A stretch of DNA of 64,000 nt from Lantana camara (lineage: Eukaryota; Streptophyta; Magnoliopsida; Lamiales; Verbenaceae), in the NCBI GenBank assembly GCA_037501455.1, contig CM074863.1:10226001-10290000 (forward strand). Reading direction: 5' to 3'. How positions within the stretch are numbered: position 1 is the first letter of the stretch; each line of letters starts with the position of its first letter. The notes below the pieces were generated by a model. The model ran no database searches. It saw nothing but the letters and a program-made list of their open reading frames with translations, and was not told the origin of the DNA. The position numbers and the translations under genes were made by a program. Below are positions 55,774 through 64,000 of this stretch, piece by piece.

Positions 55774-57560
55774 CTAACTTAGACCTATATAAAATAGACA
55801 GCTGGCCTTATACATAATATGACATACATAAAGCTTCCGCTGCGGAACTCTAATCATGTCTTCTATCTCTTCAGTTGTCTTAGGACACTGATCCCGAGAT
55901 AGATAAATTCCATATCTAAAAGGTAATGAACCTTTCTTGGAATTTGTTATATTATACCTTGCTAGCATCTTATCTATATATACTTCTTGTGATAAACCAA
56001 TCTCCTTATTCCTATGATCACGACAAAAGTCTGATCCTTGGAATAACATCGGTCTCACATAGGTCTTTTCTTGTCAAAATGATTTGACGTTCGAATCTTG
56101 ACCTCTGATAAAATTCTTGCATCATTCCCAATGAGCAGAATATTAGTTACGTACAAAGTGAAAATGTTACAATGCTATCATGATGTCATTTTGTACACTT
56201 CATGGTTCATCAGGTAATTATACAAATCCAAAGAATTTAAATCGCCTTATAATTCTGATGCTCCATAATCTAGACGCTCGCTTAAGATCATAAATCGATC
56301 TATTAAGCTTGCATTATATGCACCTGATTTCTGGCTGTGAAGCCTTCAGGTTATGCCATGTAGCTCCTCTTCTTGAAGGTTCCGGTTCAAGAACATAGTC
56401 TTTACATCCATTTATCTAATCTCATAATCGATAATGAGATAAAATGGAGAGGATAATGGACTTAAGCATTGCTATAGGCGAGAAGACCTCATAAATGATT
56501 TCTTCTTTTTGGGTAAAATCCCTTGCCATAAGGTTGTTCTAAAGTCTCTACTTCTTCGTCCATTTTTTCCTTTTATTTTCTTGTAGAACCCAATTGCATC
56601 TAATGGGTTTAATGCCTTCAGGCGCCTCTACAAGATCAAGACTTTGTTAGAATACAGAGATTCTAACTTAGATTCTATGGCTTTTTACCAAATGGTCAGC
56701 GTCTATATCTTTCACAGCTTCGTGATACGTGACAGGATCAGATACGTTAGATTCAACCACTTGGGTTAATCTTAGGTATCTTGTCAGGTGTCCTGACAAT
56801 CCTCCCACTACAATGATGCTCTCGTGTACACGTCTCCACATCACATGTTGTATTTGGTACATCACATGTATTTAATACATTTTCAGTTATCACGGGTTTA
56901 TGGAAATCAGTATCTAATACTGTTATTTCTTTTAACACTACTTTGTTTCCACCCTTTTTGGTTATCTATGTAATTATCTTTGAAATATTCACAAACATCT
57001 TTTGTGATTTATCAAATTACAAAATATACCACCTCTTGTTTTTCTAGAATAACCTTAGGACAAGTAAACCTTTGTTCTTTATTCTAACTTGTCAGGATTC
57101 ATCCTTAACTCGTGGACCAGGCTACCTTAAATCCGAAGATAAAAGATACAAGGTTTTTACCCTAGCTACAGATCCATCAGTGTTTTAAGAACTGACTTAG
57201 ATAGAACTAGGTTTGTCGTTTTGTGTGTAAGACCTCAAAACGAAATTCATAGGGTAGCATGACTCTTCATGAATCTTTACCCTCTCTATCAGAGTTTTAT
57301 TTCTCTTTTCTGTAACACATCTTTGCCAAACCGTATCTCATACAGAAGGTTGAGATCTAATCTCATTTGAGAAATACTATTTAACTCTGAACATAGATAC
57401 TTCGATCTAATCAAAGTGTCTTGATACATTTTCTAGTTTGACTCTTTGACTTCAGTCTTATATTCTTTGAACTCTTCAAAAATACAGACTTAAGTCTCAT
57501 CAAACAAACATATTTGTATCTAGAGTAATCATTCAAATGAATGATGAAGTACGTAAAAAC
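55774..57560 (-). pseudogene. copia polyprotein remnants (integrase and RT)
   Basis: Scattered minus-strand fragments listed for the parent element. Frames change several times and no catalytic motif survives in a readable context. The RT fragment 56058-55774 is the best preserved. Confidence 0.65.
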
Positions 57561-59962
57561 TTTCTCTTTGCTTGAACATTCATAATATCATACTTTCGTA
57601 TGAACCAACTCAAGCAAGTTCATGGCTTAATACCCTTTGTCTCCAAAAGGCTTCTTGGTCATTTTAACCTTCTAAATAGGATTCGTAGATTGATACTATT
57701 TTCAAGTCAATAGGACTCAACAATCAGTCTTTGGATCCTATTCAGATTCAATTGACCAATTGATAGGTGCCACGTAGAAGTTTTTCCTCTTAGATGGTAA
57801 GTCAAGCTTCTTAATGTTAAACTTTAATTAGGGTTTTCATTAAGGTATAAAAGACCATCTTTTTATTGTGCCAGAGCAAATAAACCTTTTATTTTGCTTA
57901 GCAGTAAACTTTTGTTCAAGACAAACAGTTAAACTATTAGTTATCAAATAACTTACAGAAATTAAATTTCTATTTATACGGCACGCGTAATATAAAACCC
58001 TATTGCCGAAATATGACTTTATAGTCCTTACTGCTAATACAATTAGACTTGTATTATCCCCGAGCAGTAGTTGTGTGTCAGCCGTTTTTTTTAAAACTTC
58101 TGGTTGGTTTGAATCTTTGCAACGACTTGCAAATATGATTAGTTAATCTCAAGTTCACACACCAGGAGTCCGGTGAATTTTCAACTAAACACATTTTCAA
58201 TGAGTAAAATATCTTCATATCTTATCTAAACGGCGTAGCAAACAGACAGACTAAGTATTTTAGACAATCTCTTTTCCAATACTCGTTACCACCAAAAAAG
58301 AAACACTTTTCCATTGTCAGATTAGACTATCTATTTCTGAACCTTAGATTAGGAACTTTTCCTTTTTTTTTTTTTCTTCTTCTACTTACTGGCTTTTTAA
58401 GCCGTGGATATTGATGCCTGATTAAAGAGAACTTTTCCCTTAGTTTATATCACTCTTTCTGCCATATTGGGGCCGTTCATTGGTTCAGTTTGGGTTTTTT
58501 TTAAAAAATTTAAAATTAATCTTGAACGTTCAAACGACTTAGGCAGAGAGTATAGGATCGTATCCTATTTGTTAAGATTATCTGCAAGCACAGAGGCTTT
58601 CAATCTCGTTCAGATTAGCTATCATATTCATAATATGATTCTGAAATTGTGATCCTTCAAACATCTTTAACGGACAACCGTTTTCATGGCTCGTACCTTC
58701 GTACGACTCTGTCTTCAACACATGTTCTTATCAGTGGACATCTCATGCATCTGATGCTCAAGAACATCTAAAACAGATGTCAGGATATAAGATTAGCCAG
58801 ATCATCACACTTGATCCATTTAGAATAAGCGTCTTTCTAATCCTGACTGGTTGTAGTTTCCGAAATTTTCGGATAAGGTTCAGTGAGTACGTAAACTTTA
58901 GTGTCTCAACACGATGTCAAGATTCATTTCCTAGTCAGCATAGTTGAACCCTTACTAGTCTATTTCCTTATAGACATACAGTTTGGAGTGGGCTAAGAGA
59001 GATCGTAATCATAAAACTGAAATAAATAAATAAATGCAAGTTATGATTATGCATTTCACTTTCTTCTGCGTCCAACCAATAAATGAAATCCACGTAAGCA
59101 TTTCGATTTACGCAATGGTGACTTAACTAACTATAGTTGACTCCCCGGAGGCGAGGTCGAAAACCGCTTAGAAAAGCAATAACTATTCTTAATTAACATG
59201 TCATCTAGACAACTCTTACCAAACAATGTCAATCCACCACGTCAACCCTTAGCCTCTAAGTGAATGTAACATAGCTCCGAAGGGTGGTTAATACATTACT
59301 TAGTGAAGTGTGCACCATTACCTTAAGTTCGTACGAGTAGGTCAAGACACTCCACGGAGGCGTGGTCGAGCTGACTTTTCCGTATTTCATTCTATCCGTA
59401 GAAGTCTAATCTTGTATACCGTGAATGTATACCCGTCGAAGGGAGTAGTATACATCCACTATACTATAGACGGGTAATGGAGGCCGTGAGAATCCAACTC
59501 TTTTCATATCGCTCCCACTTGAATTTTTTTTAAAAATGTGGATTATCTTTTGATTATCATATAATCACTTTTGGCGTCTTATTGTTGGAAGTGATTAATC
59601 TAATTAATACCCTTCCACTAGGATTACTAAATCATATTTATAATCCTAATAATATTTTAAGGTAATTTAATAACTATTTATTAATTAGGCTGAAAAATAT
59701 TAGTTTAATTATGCATCATGTCTAATCTCTATTAAACATTATTATTTAATCACATTAAATAAGATACGCATAATTGTAAATATCATAATATCTAATATTA
59801 TCATGATCATGCCATAAAATAAAATAATTAAGCATGCTTTCATATAATTATCACATAATTATCATGCTTAAAATTTTAAATGACACAAAATAAATATGCC
59901 ATAAATTAAATCAATTAAGCATGTTGGTATAATTATCACATAATTATCATGCTTAAAATAAA

Positions 59963-61191
59963 TGGCATTGGTTAAGTCATTGTACCCTCGAATGGAACGA
60001 GGGGGCAGGTTCTTGTACCAGTCTTGTGTCATTCCTACGAGGGAAGTGACAAAGACTTTAGTCCAGTAATGACTGGAATGCTCGTAGAGGTGCATCAGGT
60101 GCACAAAGTGATCCAGATGCTCAGCCGGATCAGTGGTTCCGTCGTAGCGGTTGACGGACGTGGGGATCTTACCCATTCCGGCGCGAGCCATTAGCACTTC
60201 ATTCACGAGGGGCGAACCGTCTGTTAGAGGCCTGTGGTTCCCGCCCTCGTCGTCGTGGTTTTCATAATCCTCTTCCATCCAACGACGAGGAACTGGATTT
60301 CGTGGGTTACGAGCGTCTCTGGCCATGGCTCGCTCGTCCCTAATAGGGGGGGGGGGGGGAACTTGAGACCGCGCTCGAGAGAGCTGCTCCACCATGTTCT
60401 GTAGCCCGTTCAGCTGGTCTTGTACAGCCACCAGTTGAGGGTCGCCTCTGTCTCTCCTGCTTGTTCTTCTAGAGATCCTTGACTGGACTCTTCTTGCTCA
60501 GCCCTTTCTTCTGAGGGGCTTTCTCTTTCTCGACAGGCAACTGAACCTGCTCAGCCCCCGGTGGGCCTTCTTTCCCTGGTGCTGGTGGTGGTGGAGGCGG
60601 CTGAGCCCTCAACACATTCTGGGCAGCCATCAGAGAGTGTACTTGTAGCCCTCCCATCGGAGGTGCCATCTGAGCGCCCACGCCCGAGGGGAAGTAGGCA
60701 AAAGTAAAATGCTTCCATGCATTCTGGGCGGCCTGTACTTCACATTGAGCATAGAGCGTCTGGAGTTATTGCGGTGTCATCTGTGGCATTTCCACTCCAT
60801 GGATTTCTTTGGGAATGGAGACTGGGAGCTCTAATGTGCCCACTTGATAGGGCGGAATCATGGGCATCATGCCCTGCATCATTCCGCGCATCATGGTGGG
60901 TTGCATATACATGTGCCCTGGTGGTGGCATCACCATGGAATATGTCCCAACGTTAGCGGCGGTGGCGGCGGGTACGAGCGCCTCATGCGGAACAGCTGAG
61001 CCAGAACCTCCAGCCTCAGTTCCTCCAGCCGGAAGAGACCTTCCCAAGACCTCTTTGCCCCCGTTCCCTGTAGCAGGTAGGATCTCGCCATCAACCGACG
61101 CGTTGTGTATACTTCTCTCCGGATTTTCCTCGTTAACAGGAGGAAGGGTTCCTCTATTTTCCACAGCTCCAGATCGGGTTGTTGTGACCAT
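59963..61191 (-). pseudogene. gag N-terminal half of Tat element 2, broken
   Basis: ATG at 61191 (MVTTTRSGAVENRGT), about 80 bp after the primer site. A Met/Pro-rich segment follows, then a stop TAA at 60766-60768, Pro-rich sequence (QPPPPPPAPGKEGPP) and a one-base frame change at about 60467. The conserved gag core is readable: GMGKIPTSVNRYDGTTDPAEH, WTKVFVTSLVGMTQDWYKNLP, RSIRGYNDLTNA. It is cut at 59963 by the copia insertion. The next gag sequence on the other side (53150) starts much later in the protein, so the middle of gag has been lost. Confidence 0.85.
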
Positions 61192-61270
61192 ATTTGAAGG
61201 TTTGCTGGTGTTACTGTTCAACAAGCTATGAAGGAAGAAGCGAACGAAGAAGATAGAGATGATGGTTTCC

Positions 61271-61288
61271 CACAGATGGTGCCAAAAA
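61271..61288 (-). other. primer-binding site of Tat element 2
   Basis: The minus strand reads TTTTTGGCACCATCTGTG right after the 5' LTR end CACCATCA. Tat elements usually carry a TTGGCGCCGTYTGTGGG-type site here; this is a variant. Confidence 0.6.
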
Positions 61289-62271
61289 TGATGGTGCATA
61301 AACTTAAAAATGATTAAAACACCAACACTTTAAGATTTATTTAAGAGAGGGAAGACCATCACAGGCGTTAGAGCCTCAGGAACTCGGTTTCCAAAGAGCG
61401 TGGGTTCTTCCAGCTAGGATAACACCAGGGGAAAAAGGCAGTAAGAAAACAAAGATGGTGAAGTATGCGAAGCTTGGGAAGAAGAAACCAGAGTAGAAAT
61501 GGAGGAAGAATGCCCAGTTATGTATGTAATGTCTGTGTAGAAGATGACTTAGGGAAAATGTGTATAAATTCCCCTATTTATACGTTGAGGGCAAGGGCGT
61601 TTTGGTAAAAGCGACCATGTGGTCCTAAACCCAGGGCTGCCCTAGACACGTGGCAACGTGTGATGGCGTGAGAGTGACATCCCTGAAAGATACCTAGCGA
61701 TAGGTGGTTGCAGTGTGTCAGGCGTGGTGTGCGCACTACCACTGTGCCAGAGGTGGTTATAGAGCGGCTACCGAGCGTGGAGGCACCCAAAGAGCCTCCT
61801 CAAGTAACTGGGTGTACCCTCGAGGGGAACCCTTCATTAAGGGGGGGGGGGGGGTTAACCTCTGGGAAACGAGTACCCCCGAATGGACGTTCCCGAGCGC
61901 CGGAGCGCTCGAGATGAGGAGTTCCTCTAGTGACTGTGTCCGAGCGTCGGTCAGCTTGAGCGGAGTGTGGGCTCGACCGCGTTCCCTCGCAGCTGGCTCC
62001 CTTGGTGCGGAAGGGATGGACTCTGGGTGGAGAGTGTTCCGTGGGGCCTCAATGCGAGCGTCAGATGGGGTCGGTAAGCAAATCCCATGCTTGTGGCTTG
62101 GGCCGAGGTGCGCAAGTCTTAATCAGTGAGATAATGAGTGAATGGGCTGGATCTACTTTGCGAGCCCATTATTACGAGCGTCCATGCTCTAGCTTCCTCA
62201 GATAGCTTAGATGAGCCGTTCAGATTGCAGCACGTGTTCGGTGTTGATCTGAGCGTGATTTGGGCCCATCA
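61289..62271 (-). repeat. 5' LTR of Tat element 2 (983 bp)
   Basis: TGATGGTGCATAAACT...GGGCCCATCA on the plus strand, the partner of 39602-40586. The minus-strand TATA box is the rc of ctatttatacg, near 61575-61583. Compared with its partner it has an enlarged G run near 61842. Confidence 0.95.
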
Positions 62272-62276
62272 GATAG

Positions 62277-63122
62277 ATTAAATTTTATTTATAATGAAAA
62301 TTATAATTCTTTTCGATTTTGTATTAAATTAAACTGAATAAATATAATTGATGAGAAATTTATATTAAAGATAAATATGGTATAATGACGCTAACAAGGC
62401 AGAAACTCTAATTTTTTGAACTCATAGGTTCAGTTCTTTCCAAAAATATTATTTATTTCTTTTTTTTTTTAATGTAAAATAAATAAAATAATTAAAAACA
62501 TTGATTTTGGTCAAAAGAACCAGACGTATTATTAATTTTAGGGATTTAAATGGGTACTTTCAAAATATTGAGGACTAAAGTGATACAAAATTGAAATTTT
62601 AGGGACCATTTAGAAGTACAAATAGTATAATGATCGAAATACCCTTGTGTAAGGTAAAAAATTCATTAGAATTTGGTTAGAAAGATTTAAGTGAGACGAA
62701 TTATAAATTTTAGGGACTCAAGTGTCACTCTGGAACTTTAAAAACTAAATTGATATAAAACTGAAACTTTAGAAAGCAAATATGATAGTTGCTCTTTTTT
62801 ATTTGTATAATTGAACACAAAACAAAATTTTAATGGTGCAAACGAAAGTGAAGCAGGAAAAATCAGAAAGTGAAGTAAGAAAATAATAATAAATCTGCTT
62901 GGCTCCTTGAATGTTTGTTTACCTTTTTATATATATAATTTCTCCACATACATTGCAATTTAAATCGTTAATATTATTATCTTACGTTATTTATTCATTT
63001 ATTCATCCTTATATAGTAATTATATTAAAAATAAATATAAAATATATTAATAAAATAATTTTTATTTTAATATATTTAGAAAATAATTTTTTTATTTGCA
63101 TCTAGATATGTATATTAACATC
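62277..63122. other. AT-rich flank with diverged short repeats
   Basis: No gene. At 62553-62620 and 62725-62780 a phrase of the type ctttNaaaactaaaNtgatataaaattgaaattttagg recurs in diverged form, resembling common plant MITE-derived repeats. Confidence 0.45.
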
Positions 63123-64000
63123 AGAGTTAATTGCATCAAAAACCCTGTGTTATTCGTAATTAGCACACAAAACCTTGTGTTTCAACAATTAGCATAAAAA
63201 ACCCTATGAAATTTTAAATTTGCTCACCGCCCCCTTTAACACTCAAACGACAATCAAGGACAGGAAATGTCTGTTTTGCCCCTTTGGGAGTTACCAAGAT
63301 ATTTCACAGTCCTTTCTCATTCTTGTTTATATAAATATATATCTATATGTATATACTTTATAACTAATTAAAATTAATACTAAAATAATATATTTTATAA
63401 TATAAATTTATATATATCATATGATTAATGATGTGTATTATATATATCATATATATAATATTATATATTAACGTAATATATATCTATATATCTATATTAT
63501 TTAATTATATATATACATTTAAAAAAAAAATTTAAAAAGGGAAAAAGATCATCTTCTCCAACGCTTCTCTGCTCTCTCCCTCAACACAGCAATGCAGCCG
63601 CTGGGTTCCGGTGACCTTTTTCTCTTTCCCCGCTTCCGTTCTCTCTCTCTCACAATCTCAAAAACTCTGGCCACCATCCCCTTCACCTTTGCCTTCTCTG
63701 CTCTCTCTCCCTCAACACAGCAATGCAGCTGCGGCGCCCTCGGCCGCCATGGTTTCCGGTGAGTTCTAACCCCCTTCATCTCCACCATCGCCCCGCCCCG
63801 CCACCACCCCCACCCCCTCACCACTTCCGCCACCACCATCACGCCAGATTTGGCTCCGCCACCCACCCCCCACCCCCACCTCTTCAACCTCAAGCAACCG
63901 CACACCATCCCCCTTTTCCCTTCCAGGCCACCTTCCGACACCCAACCATGGTCCCCCGGCTCAGCCGCACCTCCAAAACAGGATAAAGCATAGGGCGGCG
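63123..64000. other. AT-rich DNA followed by a GC-rich possible first exon
   Basis: 63126-63240 has a repeat-like phrase (aaaaccctgtgttattcgtaattagcac). 63540-64000 is pyrimidine-rich, then CCACC-rich. The phrase tctctccctcaacacagcaatgcagc occurs twice (63573, 63702), about 129 bp apart. GCCGCCATGGTTTCCG|GTGAGTT near 63744-63766 is a start codon in strong context followed by a donor-like site. The gene, if any, continues outside the window. The plus frame 63723-63986 is low-complexity Pro/His sequence. Confidence 0.3.

Larger units (their letters stand above)
53163..59963 (-). mobile_element. old, degraded Ty1/copia element nested in the gag of Tat element 2
   Basis: It interrupts gag after LPPRSIRGYNDLTNA (59963). 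Copia remnants on the minus strand: integrase-like YFI..LNDYSRYKYVCLM (about 57555-57480), the linker before RT (56940-56670), and an RT fragment LSQEVYIDKMLARYN, SKKGSLPF, QCPKTTEEIE (55774-56058). A polypurine tract and LTR start are seen at 55320. The right end shares a gcttaaaataaa/attatcatgctt block with the left LTR but lacks the LTR start, so the 5' LTR is incomplete. No target duplication was found. The stretch 57600-59800 has no readable protein. Confidence 0.7.
39602..62271 (-). mobile_element. Tat/Retand-like element 2, complete ends, 22.7 kb with two nested copia insertions
   Basis: The LTRs at 39602-40586 and 61289-62271 are flanked by gatag (39597-39601 and 62272-62276). On the minus strand the order is 5' LTR, primer site, gag, protease, RT, RNase H, second RNase H, integrase, spacer, antisense gene (which reads plus), polypurine tract, 3' LTR. 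Two copia elements break it between protease and RT and within gag. All its genes carry stops or frameshifts. Protein sequence is close to element 1, but the LTRs are similar only in their last 120 bp or so, so it is a related subfamily. Confidence 0.93.

Noticed and set aside
61704..62129. A 141-residue open frame on the plus strand
   Set aside because: It lies entirely in the 5' LTR of Tat element 2, antisense to it. The matching region in the other LTR (40017-40372) is split into other frames.

Overview
The window is nuclear DNA of a flowering plant, probably a eudicot. The plant-only families show this: Tat/Retand-type Ty3/gypsy elements with a second RNase H domain, Tekay/Del-type LTRs ending in GGNGNTACA, an L1-type LINE with a terminal RNase H, Ty1/copia elements, a CACTA-like element, and a pair of F-box/DUF295 genes. 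The genus cannot be told from the sequence. Most of the window is nested transposable elements; only two host genes are clear.

Layout: 1-168 is the 3' end of a Tekay-like LTR that cuts into the gag of Tat element 1 (169-10185, plus strand). Element 1 carries gag-protease-RT-RNase H, then a second RNase H plus integrase one frameshift away, then a complete three-exon gene on the opposite strand (8726 to 5866), a polypurine tract and the 3' LTR. A 3.25-kb Tekay-like solo LTR (10571-13824) and AT-rich DNA follow, then a short TIR element (16065-16922, 8-bp duplication) and a Tat-type solo LTR (16960-17779). The divergent host pair is at 18646-19890 (minus, F-box/DUF295) and 20466-21422 (plus, DUF295 only).

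A CACTA-like element appears to run from 21506 to 35346. Inside it lie a Tekay-like LTR remnant with its primer site (to 32885) and, inside that, a 6.2-kb LINE (25417-31621) with a 13-bp target duplication. Then come a Tat solo LTR (36294-37133), a broken chromovirus-like gag-protease (37787-39107) and an LTR scrap.

The right part is one large Tat element in minus orientation (39602-62271). It has 985- and 983-bp LTRs and a 5-bp duplication (gatag). Two copia elements are inserted in its body (48339-52413, truncated and ending in a perfect 35-bp fold-back; about 53163-59963, very degraded). Its antisense gene (41213-44031) has the same exon plan and a TATA box at the same distance as in element 1, but is broken.

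The most interesting system is this antisense gene of the Tat elements: a spliced, apparently self-promoted gene with a Transposase_28-like region, an Arg/Gly-rich and basic middle, and a coiled-coil tail. It is fully open in element 1 although the sense gag-pol of that element is broken. The 34- to 35-bp fold-back at the end of the truncated copia is the clearest unusual rearrangement.
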